Part shown: positions 40,799 through 49,443 of the stretch, piece by piece
Numbering within the stretch: position 1 is the stretch's first letter
How the letters are laid out: the number at the start of each line of letters is the position of its first letter
Assembly: GCA_963704025.1 (NCBI GenBank)
Contig: CAVPGP010000001.1
Location: 1,410,375-1,474,374, forward strand
Source of the DNA: CAVPGP01 sp963704025
GTDB lineage: Bacteria > Actinomycetota > Thermoleophilia > Gaiellales > Gaiellaceae
Direction of reading: 5' to 3'
Length of the DNA: 64,000 nucleotides
Made by a program: the position numbers and the translations under genes
The notes under the pieces: generated by a model
The model's input: the letters and a program-made list of their open reading frames with translations, nothing else
Told to the model about the DNA's origin: nothing
The model's database searches: none

Positions 40799-43700
40799 AT
40801 GGTCGCGCAGGCGTCAACGGCCGCTCCAACGGAGGCTCTCTGCGACGCTGACGACAGCGCTTCGCTTCCCGCGCCCGGCGCACCGCGAGTGCTGCTGCTG
40901 ACCGAGGGGACCTATCCGTGCCACTGGGGAGGGGTCAGCACCTGGTGCCACACGCTCACGCACGAGCTCTCCGACGTCGAGTTCGTGCTCGTGGCGGTGG
41001 TGCGCGACCAGCTCGCGGAGCAGCACTTCGAGCTCGCGCCGAACGTGGTCGAGTTCCGTCCGCTCTCGCTCTGGGACGTTCGCAACGCCTGGGAGCTGCG
41101 GCCCGAGGGCGGCATCGGCACGGTGCGAGAACGCCGCGCCCGGACAACGGGCACCGCCGTCAAGGCGCAATTTCTCCCCTTCTTTGCGATCTTCCTCCGC
41201 CAGCTGCTCGGTGCGCGCCGCGACGACGCCGAGCTGGCCCGGGCGATCCACGGGATGCACGCGTTCTTCCGAGAGCACGACTTCGATGCGGCATTCCGCT
41301 CCCTCGCGGTCTGGGACTGCTTCGGGGACGAGGTCGTCCGGCGCTTTCCGAGACTTGCTGCCCGTCACGGCTATCCGGGGACGGAGGTGACGCTCTCCGA
41401 TCTCACCTCCGGGCTGCACTGGTTGCACCACTGGTTCTTCCCGCTCTCGGAGCCGCTGCCTCGGGCCGACATCGTCCACGCCACCAGTGCCGGGATCTGC
41501 ACGATGATCGCAGCCGCCTTGAAGCTCGAGGACGGGTCACCGGTCGTCCTCTCCGAGCACGGCATCTACCTGCGCGAGCGGTATCTCGCGGAGCACGAGA
41601 GCACGGACAGCCTGTTCGGCAAGCTGCTGAAGCTCCGCTTCGCCCGCCGGATGACAGAGCTCGCATACTCGCTGGCCGACGTCGTCGCGCCCTGTTGCGA
41701 CGACAACCGCCGGTGGGAGCTCCGCAACGGGGCGACGCAGCGAAAGCTGAGAACGACGTACTACGGGGTCGACCCGAGCCGCTTCGCCGTCTCGAACGGC
41801 GACGCGAACGGCGCGCCGGTCGTCGCCTGGGCGGGGCGCTTCCATCCGCTCAAGGACGTCGAGACGCTGCTCCGCGCGGCGGCGCTCGTCCAGCGGTCGC
41901 GGCCAGAGGTGCGCTTTCGGCTCTTCGGGAGCGCACAGCCCGGAACCGAGTGGTACTTCGAGCGCTGCCAGAACCTGCACCGCGAGCTGCATCTCGGGGA
42001 GCAGGTGACCTTCGAGGGATTCCGGCGTCAAACGGACTCTGCGCTCAGGGACGCCGATCTCGTCGTGCTCTCGAGCATCTCCGAGGGGTTTCCGTTCACC
42101 ACGCTCGAGGCGATGATGTCCGGCAAGCCGGTCGTCGCCACCGCGGTGGGAGGCCTCCGCGAGCAGGTGCCGCCCACGTGCGGCCTCACCGTCGAGCCGC
42201 GCGATCCGGAGGCGATGGCGAGCGCAATCCTGACCGTGCTCGCCGATCCGGACGCGTGCGCGGAGCGCGGCCGCGCCGCACGGATGTGGGTCGAATCGGC
42301 GTTCAGCCTGGAGCAGTTCCGCTCGACCCACCGCGCGATCTACAAGCTGCTCGATCGCTCGTCGGACGGGCGGGTACGGCACCAGCCGCGGTTCGTGCGC
42401 CGGGAGAACGGCTCGGATTGGGCCGCCGAGGGCTCGCAGGACTGGGCCTCGCTCAGGGCCGAGCTCGCAGCCCGTGTACCGCAGCCGGTCGACTCGCTCG
42501 AGCTTGCAGCCGTGCTCGAGTCGCTCGGGATCACCGACACCACGGCGGCTGCGCGTTACGGTGCCCGGAACACGTTCGAGCTGGCAGAGCGCGCGTACGC
42601 CGAGCTGATGGCCGGCCGGCCCCGGGGCCCGGCCAGGCGAGTCGCAACAGAAGTCCCCGACCAGGACCGCGCGCGGCGGAGGTCCATACTGGCCGGCGAC
42701 TCCCCTCGGGGCCTGTTCGCGTTGCTGCCGCTTCTGCTGCTGCTCGGCACGATCCGTGTCTTCGCCGACGCCGGCTGGGACGGCGGGCGGATCCTCGCAC
42801 TGAGCCTCGGCATGACTCTCGGCATGGTCGGCGCGAACGCAGTCGTCCAGGGAGTGAGCCGCCGGACGGCGATCTATCTCGGATCGGGCCACCGGAGCCT
42901 TGCGCAGAGACTGATGCAGCGCAGCATGCTCGTCGGAGCTCTTTCCCTCACGGCCTTCGCCCTGCTCGCGTACGTCACGCTCACTGCCGTCGGCGCGTTC
43001 GCAGCGGACGAGCGGGTGATCTTCTCCGCCACGCTTGCGGGCTTCACCGCGGTGTGGCTCGTCGCGGCAAGCCTTTCGCTGGCGCGCGCGACCGGCTGGG
43101 TGAGTGTCGGCCTCGCGGCAGGCCTTCTCGCAGGGTTCGCCGCGGAGCTGGTCCTCGGCACCGGCGGGCTCTGGCTTCTCGCCGCGACGGGTCTCGGGGT
43201 CGTCGTCGCGGTCGCCGTCATGATCGGGGCACACGTGAGGATCTACGGATCGGGCGGCGCCGCGGCGAAGCTGCCGTCAAGGTCGCATCTGCTGGTCGAG
43301 TCGGGCGCGTACCTAGCCTACGGCGCCGGCGTCATGTTCGTCCTCCTCGAGCCGCACCTTCTCGGGTGGTTCGGTGCGGGCGGCCTCGGACGGCTCCAAC
43401 AGATCGCGGCAGTCGAGGTCGCCTTCACCCTCGCGATCCCACCCGTCATCCTGGCCACCGGCATGGCCGAGCGGACGCTGCGGCTGTTCTGGGTCTACGC
43501 GAAGCAGCAGCAGCAGGACGTTCCCGCCCACGACCGGCTGCGATTCGGGAGCGAGCTCAGGGCGTTCTACGCTCGATCCGCGGTGCTCTACCTCGTCGTC
43601 GCGGGCATCCTCGCGGTCGCGATGCTGGTCGTCGTCGAGCTCGCGCTCCACTCGGGGCGGCTCGCGGACTGGGTCGTGCTGCCGAGCCCCGGCGCGACCG

Positions 43701-43981
43701 AGTTCATCTTCGTCGCGGCCCTCGTCTCGTTCTGGCTCGTCGGCTGGGCCCAGTTCAACTGCATGTTCGTCCTCAACCTCGCTCGGCCCGGACAGGCGTT
43801 GCGCCCGGTGCTGGCAGGGTTGATCGTCGTCACGCTGACCGGAATCCCCCTCGCCCTCGCGGGCTTCGAATACTCGGCGCTGGCCTCTGTGGCCGGCGCG
43901 GCGACCTTCGCATGGTGGTCGCTCCGCAGCTGCCGGCGGGTGCTCTTGGATGCCGACCACCTCTATGCAGCGGCCTTCTAG
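40799..43981 (+). CDS. PelF-type glycosyltransferase fused to PelG-type membrane transporter
   Basis: 1,060 residues. Residues 30-510 are a GT4 transferase with PelF hallmarks: LTEGTYPCHWGGVSTWCH near residue 33, LSEHGIYLRERYL, WAGRFHPLKDVETLL, FGSAQPGTEWYFERC and SSISEGFPFTTLEAM near residue 425. After a helical linker, residues 635-1055 contain about 12 hydrophobic segments of the PelG (Wzx/MOP flippase-like) family, including an Asn- and Trp-rich VGWAQFNCMFVLNLARPG motif near the end. PelF polymerises UDP-GalNAc/GlcNAc and PelG exports the chain; in known pel operons they are separate adjacent genes. Here they form one polypeptide. Confidence 0.85.
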   Translation: MVAQASTAAPTEALCDADDSASLPAPGAPRVLLLTEGTYPCHWGGVSTWCHTLTHELSDVEFVLVAVVRDQLAEQHFELAPNVVEFRPLSLWDVRNAWELRPEGGIGTVRERRARTTGTAVKAQFLPFFAIFLRQLLGARRDDAELARAIHGMHAFFREHDFDAAFRSLAVWDCFGDEVVRRFPRLAARHGYPGTEVTLSDLTSGLHWLHHWFFPLSEPLPRADIVHATSAGICTMIAAALKLEDGSPVVLSEHGIYLRERYLAEHESTDSLFGKLLKLRFARRMTELAYSLADVVAPCCDDNRRWELRNGATQRKLRTTYYGVDPSRFAVSNGDANGAPVVAWAGRFHPLKDVETLLRAAALVQRSRPEVRFRLFGSAQPGTEWYFERCQNLHRELHLGEQVTFEGFRRQTDSALRDADLVVLSSISEGFPFTTLEAMMSGKPVVATAVGGLREQVPPTCGLTVEPRDPEAMASAILTVLADPDACAERGRAARMWVESAFSLEQFRSTHRAIYKLLDRSSDGRVRHQPRFVRRENGSDWAAEGSQDWASLRAELAARVPQPVDSLELAAVLESLGITDTTAAARYGARNTFELAERAYAELMAGRPRGPARRVATEVPDQDRARRRSILAGDSPRGLFALLPLLLLLGTIRVFADAGWDGGRILALSLGMTLGMVGANAVVQGVSRRTAIYLGSGHRSLAQRLMQRSMLVGALSLTAFALLAYVTLTAVGAFAADERVIFSATLAGFTAVWLVAASLSLARATGWVSVGLAAGLLAGFAAELVLGTGGLWLLAATGLGVVVAVAVMIGAHVRIYGSGGAAAKLPSRSHLLVESGAYLAYGAGVMFVLLEPHLLGWFGAGGLGRLQQIAAVEVAFTLAIPPVILATGMAERTLRLFWVYAKQQQQDVPAHDRLRFGSELRAFYARSAVLYLVVAGILAVAMLVVVELALHSGRLADWVVLPSPGATEFIFVAALVSFWLVGWAQFNCMFVLNLARPGQALRPVLAGLIVVTLTGIPLALAGFEYSALASVAGAATFAWWSLRSCRRVLLDADHLYAAAF

Positions 43982-43996
43982 CCAGGGGAGGGAGCC

Positions 43997-45025
43997 ATGA
44001 AGCAGGTCACCGCTCACCCACAGACGCCGAGGCGGGCCCTCGTCACTGGGGGCGCCGGCTTCATCGGCAGCCACCTCGTCGAAGCTCTGCTCGGCCGCGG
44101 CGACTCGGTCACGGCTCTCGACGACCTCTCGACCGGGCGGATCGCGAACGTCCAGCACCTCCTGGACGACGATCGCTTCACGCTCGTGATCGAAGACGTC
44201 ACAAACCGCGAGGCCGTGGCGGCCGCGGTCGGCGAGAGCGACGTCGTCTTCCACCTGGCCGCGGCGGTCGGCGTCGATCTGATCCTCCAGGACCCGCTGC
44301 GCAGCATCGAGACGAACGTGGTCGGGACGAAGAATGTGCTCGAGGCCGCCGTCACGAACCACCTCCAGGTGCTGGTCGCCTCGACGTCCGAGGTGTACGG
44401 CAAGGGAGGCCCCGTCCCGCAGCGAGAGGACGACGACGTCATCCTCGGCCCGACGCGATTGAGCCGCTGGTCGTACGCCGCGGCAAAGATGCTCGATGAG
44501 TTCCTCGCGCTCTCGTACCACCATGAGACCGGCCTTTCGGTCGTGGCATTTCGGCTGTTCAACACGGTCGGGCCCCGCCAGACCGGCACCTACGGCATGG
44601 TCGTCCCGCGGTTCGTCGCGGCGGCGCTTCGCGGCCAGCCGTTGCCCGTGTACGGGGACGGCCGGCAGTCGCGATGCTTCTTGCACGTTGGAGACGCGGT
44701 CGAGGCGATCCTGCGGCTGGCCGAGTGCCCGGTGGCGATCGGGGAGGTCGTGAACGTCGGCTCGACGGAGTCGGTTTCGATCCTCGAGCTGGCCGAGCGC
44801 GTCCTCGACCGCGTCGACGTCGGCGGAGGGCTGATCTCGATCGTGCCGTACGAGCAGGCGTACCCGCGCGGCGGCTACGAAGACGTCCGCCGCCGCGTCC
44901 CCGACATCTCGAAGATCGGAGAGCTGACCGGCTGGCATCCGACTCGCACGCTGGACGACATCCTCGTCGACGTCGTCGCCGAGAAGACGGCTGCACTGAC
45001 CCTGCAGCACGCGGTCGCGCAATAG
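43997..45025 (+). CDS. NAD-dependent epimerase/dehydratase (UDP-sugar 4-epimerase-like)
   Basis: A 342-residue extended SDR. TGGAGFIGSHLVEALL starts near residue 16, with DDLSTGR (cofactor specificity for NAD), STSEVYGKGG, the YAAAK catalytic pair, FNTVGPRQTGTYGMVVPR and YGDGRQSRCFLHVGD, the last two being substrate-contact motifs of UDP-glucose/UDP-GlcNAc epimerases. In Pel loci PelX-type epimerases supply UDP-GalNAc from UDP-GlcNAc, which is the likely role here. GGGGAGGGAG precedes the ATG. Confidence 0.9.
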   Translation: MKQVTAHPQTPRRALVTGGAGFIGSHLVEALLGRGDSVTALDDLSTGRIANVQHLLDDDRFTLVIEDVTNREAVAAAVGESDVVFHLAAAVGVDLILQDPLRSIETNVVGTKNVLEAAVTNHLQVLVASTSEVYGKGGPVPQREDDDVILGPTRLSRWSYAAAKMLDEFLALSYHHETGLSVVAFRLFNTVGPRQTGTYGMVVPRFVAAALRGQPLPVYGDGRQSRCFLHVGDAVEAILRLAECPVAIGEVVNVGSTESVSILELAERVLDRVDVGGGLISIVPYEQAYPRGGYEDVRRRVPDISKIGELTGWHPTRTLDDILVDVVAEKTAALTLQHAVAQ

Positions 45026-45026
45026 C

Positions 45027-46160
45027 GTGCGTGTGGCCGCCCGCCCGCCTCGCCCGCTGCTGGTGCTGCTGCTCGTCGTCGGTCTCGGACTCCTCCTCAC
45101 CGCGGCCTCGCCTGTCGCCACCCCGACAGCCGGCCGACGCTGGACCCCTGCGCCCGGCACCACGTGGCAGTGGCAGCTCACGGTCCCGGTCGATCTGTCC
45201 GTGCGGGCAAGCGTCTACGACATCGACGGCTTCGACAATCCGGCCTCCGTCGTCGAGCGTCTGCACGCAAGCGGCCGCAAGGTCATCTGCTACATCGACG
45301 CCGGCGCCTACGAGGACTACCGTCCCGACGCCGGCAGGTTCCCGGCCTCCGTCCTGGGCGCACGGGACGAGCCGTGGGAAGGAGAGCGCTGGCTCGACAT
45401 ACGGAAGCTCGACGTGCTCGCGCCGATCATGAGAGCCCGCCTCGACATGTGCCGGGCGAAGGGGTTCGACGGCGTCGAGCTCGACGAGCTGGACGGGTGG
45501 GCTAACGACACCGGCTTCCCGCTCACGGCACGGGACCAGCTCCGCTACAACCGCTTCCTGGCGAACGAGGTACGTGCGCGCGGGATGGCCGCCGGCCTGA
45601 AGAACGACGTCGAGCAGATCCCGCAGCTCGTGCGGGACTTCGACTTCGCGATCGACGAGCAGTGCTTTCAGTACCGCGAGTGCGGCGCACTGAGTCCGTT
45701 CATCTCTGCGCGCAAGGCCGTGTTCCACGTCGAGTACGACGTGGCTGCACGCGATTTCTGCCCCGTCGCGACGAAGCTCGGCCTCTCCTCGATGCGGAAG
45801 CGCCTGAACCTCGGTGTGTGGCGCATCTACTGCGACTCGCCCCGGGCCCGTGTTCGAGGCGCGTCGGCAACCGGCCCGGACGGGGTGTTGGTGCGCATTG
45901 CCTGCCCTGGCTTCAGCCCTTGCACGGGAGCCGTCAGGCTCGACGTCGATGGTCTGAGCCGCAAGTCCACGATCGGCCGCGCGGGCTTCTTCGTCGGCGC
46001 GGGTGGCCACGCCGGGGTCGAGGTGCGGATGACGAGCCTGGGCCGGCGCCTCATGTCCACTCCGCGAGGGTTGCGCACGGCGGTGATCGCGAGCACGCAG
46101 AACGGGCCCAACCGTCCCACCCACAGCAGTCGCGTCTTCGCTCTGCGTTGGCAATCGTGA
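45027..46160 (+). CDS. GH114 endo-alpha-1,4-polygalactosaminidase, secreted
   Basis: A 377-residue secreted protein with an N-terminal signal (PLLVLLLVVGLGLLLTAA). The GH114 TIM-barrel motifs are present: WQWQLTVP at the start of the domain, YDIDGFDN, VICYIDAGAYEDYRPD near residue 92, and CRAKGFDGVELDELDGW near residue 148 with the acidic active-site cluster. This family includes the hydrolase half of PelA and cleaves alpha-1,4-galactosaminogalactan. A C-terminal domain of about 100 residues (from RVRGASATGPDG) is beta-rich and may bind carbohydrate. GTG at 45027 lies one base past the epimerase stop. Confidence 0.9.
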   Translation: MRVAARPPRPLLVLLLVVGLGLLLTAASPVATPTAGRRWTPAPGTTWQWQLTVPVDLSVRASVYDIDGFDNPASVVERLHASGRKVICYIDAGAYEDYRPDAGRFPASVLGARDEPWEGERWLDIRKLDVLAPIMRARLDMCRAKGFDGVELDELDGWANDTGFPLTARDQLRYNRFLANEVRARGMAAGLKNDVEQIPQLVRDFDFAIDEQCFQYRECGALSPFISARKAVFHVEYDVAARDFCPVATKLGLSSMRKRLNLGVWRIYCDSPRARVRGASATGPDGVLVRIACPGFSPCTGAVRLDVDGLSRKSTIGRAGFFVGAGGHAGVEVRMTSLGRRLMSTPRGLRTAVIASTQNGPNRPTHSSRVFALRWQS

Positions 46161-46176
46161 CGGCAGCGTTGTCCAG

Positions 46177-47103
46177 CTAGAGGAGTGGCGCAACCCGTTC
46201 ACGAAACAGCTCGAGCTGCTTCACCTCGTCGCGTAGCGGCCAGAGGAAAAGCCGCTGCGCACCCGCGTTCGCGAATGCCGTGAGCCGCTCCGCGCACATC
46301 TCGGCTGGACCAATGGGGAGCGAGAGGGAGCGGAGCGCCTCGACCGGACGGTTAAGCGTCGGCCCGAGGACGTCGGTGAACATGCGTTCCGCGCCACCGC
46401 TGTCCTCGGTGATGTAGAGCCACGTCGTCGCGATCGCGTTCGGGAACGACGACGCGTCCTTCCCCTCGAGCAGAAGCGCATCGGCAAGGTGCTCGAGGTC
46501 CGTGCGGAAGCGGTCCGGGGTCGTGTTGTAGGCAGACGCGAGCCAGCCGTCTCCGTGGCGAGCCGCTCGACGAAGACCGGGCGAGGATCCCCAGCTGGCG
46601 ATCCAGAGCGGCGGTCCCGGCTGCTGGACCGGCCGAGGTTCCAGAACGATTCCGCGCGTGGAGTAGAAGTCGCCCTCGAAGCTCTCGGAATCGCCGTGGA
46701 GCAGGACGCGAAGGACCTGGAGCGCTTCGTCGAAGCGCCGCCATCGCTCATCGAAGGGAATGCCGACCGCCGCGTAGTCGCGCGCGGACGATCCCGGGCC
46801 TGCGCCCACCACCAGGCGACCTTCCGACAGAATGTCGATCGCGGCGAGCGTCTTCGCCAACTGCACCGGGCCGCGCACCACCGGAAGGCTGATCGTGGTC
46901 GCGAGCGTCAGGTCGCGGGACTCGTCGACCACCGCGGCAAGTGCGCTCGGGCCGTCGAGCCATGGCCTGCTGAAGAGGAGGTGATCGTTCGCGCAGAGGT
47001 AGCGGTAGCCGAGGCTCGAGGCCGCGCGCGCGTATGCCTTGAGCAACGGCAGAGAGGCTCGTGTGCCGAAGTCGATCAGCGGCAGATGGGCGCCGTATTC
47101 CAC
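46177..47103 (-). CDS. LLM-class (luciferase-like) F420- or FMN-dependent oxidoreductase
   Basis: A 308-residue luciferase-like monooxygenase/reductase with ANDHLLF near residue 40, VVRGPVQLAKTLAAIDILSEGRLVVGAGPGS, WIASWGSSPGLRRAARHGDGW and the TIM-barrel pattern of F420-dependent members. In actinobacteria most such proteins use F420. Substrate unknown. Seven nt downstream of the next small gene's stop on the same strand, so probably co-transcribed with it. Confidence 0.9.
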   Translation of the reverse strand: MEYGAHLPLIDFGTRASLPLLKAYARAASSLGYRYLCANDHLLFSRPWLDGPSALAAVVDESRDLTLATTISLPVVRGPVQLAKTLAAIDILSEGRLVVGAGPGSSARDYAAVGIPFDERWRRFDEALQVLRVLLHGDSESFEGDFYSTRGIVLEPRPVQQPGPPLWIASWGSSPGLRRAARHGDGWLASAYNTTPDRFRTDLEHLADALLLEGKDASSFPNAIATTWLYITEDSGGAERMFTDVLGPTLNRPVEALRSLSLPIGPAEMCAERLTAFANAGAQRLFLWPLRDEVKQLELFRERVAPLL

Positions 47104-47109
47104 GTCGGT

Positions 47110-47358
47110 TCAGTCCCCGCCGGGATCTGCGCGAATCGTCGCGCTTCCCTGATCGAGGCGGCGTGCGATTCCGGGATAGTCGACGACGACGCCGTCCGGA
47201 TCAAACGTGATGTCGGCCGCGAAGCTCCCATCCGACGTCCATCGCGCTGCCATCACGGCTGCGTAGTGCGTCGCGTGCTCATCGACGCGGCTGAGCAGTC
47301 GCGTTGCTTCGGGCTCGATCACGGGCACCTCGTAATCCTCGCCGGCGAAGGCGCGCAC
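47110..47358 (-). CDS. Small protein resembling the C-terminus of a glycolipid-binding family
   Basis: An 82-residue ORF with GAGGAGCTGCA before GTG 47358. Its second half (ATRLLSRVDEHATHYAAVMA, FAADITFDPDGVVVDYPGIA) resembles the C-terminal strands of the putative glycolipid-binding family of actinobacteria, which is usually about 180 residues. It may be a truncated copy or a short relative. It begins the operon with the LLM oxidoreductase. Confidence 0.55.
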   Translation of the reverse strand: MRAFAGEDYEVPVIEPEATRLLSRVDEHATHYAAVMAARWTSDGSFAADITFDPDGVVVDYPGIARRLDQGSATIRADPGGD

Positions 47359-47463
47359 TGCAGCTCCTCGTAGGCGTCGCCGTCCTCGGGCTTCGTCCAG
47401 CCCCGCCAGACGCGGGCGATCATCCCTCGACCGCGATCCGCACGTCAGTCCTGCATCGACCCG

Positions 47464-47994
47464 CTACGCCGGGGTGCACGTGTGAACGACGATGCCGGAG
47501 CCGAACGTCGTTGTCTCCACGAGCTTCAGGTGGGTCGTGTCGATGCCTTCGATGAGCCGCTGGCCGCCGCCCGCGAGGACGGGGAAGACCCAGAAGTGGA
47601 ACTCGTCGACCAGGTTGTGCGCGATCAGCGTCCGATCGAGCTCGCCGGTGCCGAACTTGAGGATGTTCTCGCCGGGCTCGCGCTTGAGCGCAGCGACCTG
47701 CTCGGCGACGTCGCCGTCGAGGATCGTCGCGTTCCAAGTGGCCTCCTTCAGCGTGCGCGAGGCCACGTAGGTGGGGAGGCCGTTGATGCGGTCGGCGTAG
47801 TCATCCGTCCTCGACGGCCACGCCGCGGCGAAGCCCTCGTAGGTGACGCGTCCGAGCAAGAGGGCGTCGGCGGCGAACAACAGCCCGTGGGCGTAGCCCG
47901 CGTGCTCCTCGTCCCAGTACGGGGCACCCCATTCCTGGGGGGAGCCGATGACGCCGTCCAGGGTCACGAACGTCGATTCGACCAGCTTCCTCAT
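47464..47994 (-). CDS. Dihydrofolate reductase-family protein (RibD C-terminal-like)
   Basis: A 176-residue protein of the RibD-C/DHFR-like family: VESTFVTLDGVIGSPQEW at the start, LLLGRVTYEGFAAAWPS near residue 47, and LVDEFHFWVFPVLAGGGQRL near the end. These small NADPH-binding proteins are widespread in soil actinobacteria, mostly without known substrates. ATG at 47994 overlaps the stop of a paralogue (ATGA), so the two are coupled. One of three related genes within 6.5 kb. Confidence 0.9.
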   Translation of the reverse strand: MRKLVESTFVTLDGVIGSPQEWGAPYWDEEHAGYAHGLLFAADALLLGRVTYEGFAAAWPSRTDDYADRINGLPTYVASRTLKEATWNATILDGDVAEQVAALKREPGENILKFGTGELDRTLIAHNLVDEFHFWVFPVLAGGGQRLIEGIDTTHLKLVETTTFGSGIVVHTCTPA

Positions 47995-48650
47995 GAAACT
48001 GCTCCCTCTCCAACCTCGAGCGCGCCCACGGCGCCTTCGTCGAGGGCGAACGAGCCGTACACGGGCCTTCCCGCCGGCCGGTAGACATGGATCACGACAC
48101 CCGTGCTGGTGGTCCTGGTGTCGACGAGCTTGAGAGCGGTCGGGACGCTCCCCTCCGGGAAGAGGCGGTTCCCGTTGCCCAGGACGACCGGGTAGATCCA
48201 GAGCCGATACTCGTCGATGAGGTCGTGCTGCATCAGCGTCCGGGCGAGATCGCCGCTGCCGTGGATCTGGAGCTCGCGACCGTCCTGGCGCTTGAGCTCG
48301 GCGACAGCTTCGGCGACGTCGCCTTCGAGCAGCGTCGAGCTCGTCCACGTCACCTCGTTCAGCGTCTTCGAGGCGACGTACTTGGGGAGGCTGTTCAGCT
48401 TCGCGGCGACGGGGTCGTTCTCGTCGGTGACCTGCGGCCAGAATGACGCGAAGATCTCGTAGGTCTTTCGCCCGAGCAGGAACGCGTCGGCTGCTGCGAA
48501 CCAGTCGACGACGAAGCGCCCCATGTCCTCGTCGGCGTAGGGCACGAGCCAACCGCCCTGCTCGAAGCCACCGCTCCGGTCCTCGTCGGGCCCCCCGGGG
48601 GCCTGCATGATCCCGTCCAGGGACAGAAACATGGTCAGGGTCAGCTCCAT
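47991..48650 (-). CDS. Dihydrofolate reductase-family protein (RibD C-terminal-like)
   Basis: A 219-residue paralogue of the downstream gene: LTMFLSLDGIMQAPGGPDED, AFLLGRKTYEIFASFWPQ, LQIHGSGDLARTLMQHDLID and LWIYPVVLGNGNRLFPEG. The C-terminus is longer by about 25 residues. Reductase of an unknown substrate. The tandem pair with ATGA overlap suggests a local duplication. Confidence 0.9.
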   Translation of the reverse strand: MELTLTMFLSLDGIMQAPGGPDEDRSGGFEQGGWLVPYADEDMGRFVVDWFAAADAFLLGRKTYEIFASFWPQVTDENDPVAAKLNSLPKYVASKTLNEVTWTSSTLLEGDVAEAVAELKRQDGRELQIHGSGDLARTLMQHDLIDEYRLWIYPVVLGNGNRLFPEGSVPTALKLVDTRTTSTGVVIHVYRPAGRPVYGSFALDEGAVGALEVGEGAVS

Positions 48651-48785
48651 CTCGTTCTCCTTCGCATGTTCGATCGACTACAGGTCAGACTCCGCGCCGA
48701 TGGAGAACTCATCGGTCCGAAGACCGCGCTCTTCACGCTTCTAAGCCAGCCGCTTGTCGTATTCTCGACATAGCCGCGGCCGAGG

Positions 48786-49421
48786 ATGCTGGCCGCACGT
48801 TCTCGAATCCGGAGGAGGCGCTCGGGCCTATCAGACGCTCTTCGCAAGCACTCCGCGGGGACGCCTGAGCTCATCGTGGAGCAGGAGCGTTTGCGGCGGC
48901 TGCTGAGTCCGACCGGCGAGGAGCGCGCGCTCGACGTCGGCACGGGCGCCGGCGCGTTCGCGATCGCGCTGGCGCCGTTCGTGCGCGAGGTCGTCGGCGT
49001 CGACGTCGACCGGGCGGCGCTCGAAGAGGGCCGCAAGCGGGCGCCGGCGAACGTCGAGCTCGTCGAAGCGGACGCGACGGCGCTGCCCTACGAGGGCGGC
49101 GCCTTCGATCTCGTCTGTACCGCGGGGACGATGCACCATGTGCCACGGCCCGAGCTCGTGCTCGCCGAGCTGAACCGGGTGCTGCGGCCGGGCGGAACGA
49201 TGCTCGTCGTCGACCAGCTCGCGCCCATCGACTCGCTCGCGGCGATCGAGCTGAACCGCTTCGAGCACGCGCGCGAACCATCGATAACCCGGATCCTCGC
49301 CGACGTCGACTTTCGCGGGCTCTTCGACGCGAACGGCCTCGTGCTCAGGCATTCCGAGATCGTCCGTGAGACCGACGACCGCGAGGTCGGCTGGTACGTC
49401 CTTAGCAAGCCCGGCTTCTAG
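48786..49421 (+). CDS. Class I SAM-dependent methyltransferase (N-terminus uncertain)
   Basis: About 211 residues in frame. The SAM-binding core is clear: ALDVGTGAGAFAIALAPF (motif I), VVGVDVDRAALEEG, VEADATALPYEGGAFDLVCT and LNRVLRPGGTMLVVD, so it is a UbiE/Methyltransf_11-like enzyme. The first 25 residues are Arg-rich and look out of frame. Another frame over the same DNA reads ARAYQTLFAST, which would be a more natural lead-in, so a frameshift near 48,860 or an internal start (GTG, MEQERLRRLL) is likely. Confidence 0.8.
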   Translation: MLAARSRIRRRRSGLSDALRKHSAGTPELIVEQERLRRLLSPTGEERALDVGTGAGAFAIALAPFVREVVGVDVDRAALEEGRKRAPANVELVEADATALPYEGGAFDLVCTAGTMHHVPRPELVLAELNRVLRPGGTMLVVDQLAPIDSLAAIELNRFEHAREPSITRILADVDFRGLFDANGLVLRHSEIVRETDDREVGWYVLSKPGF

Positions 49422-49443
49422 GAAGCGGGGTCCCGAGCGTGGG

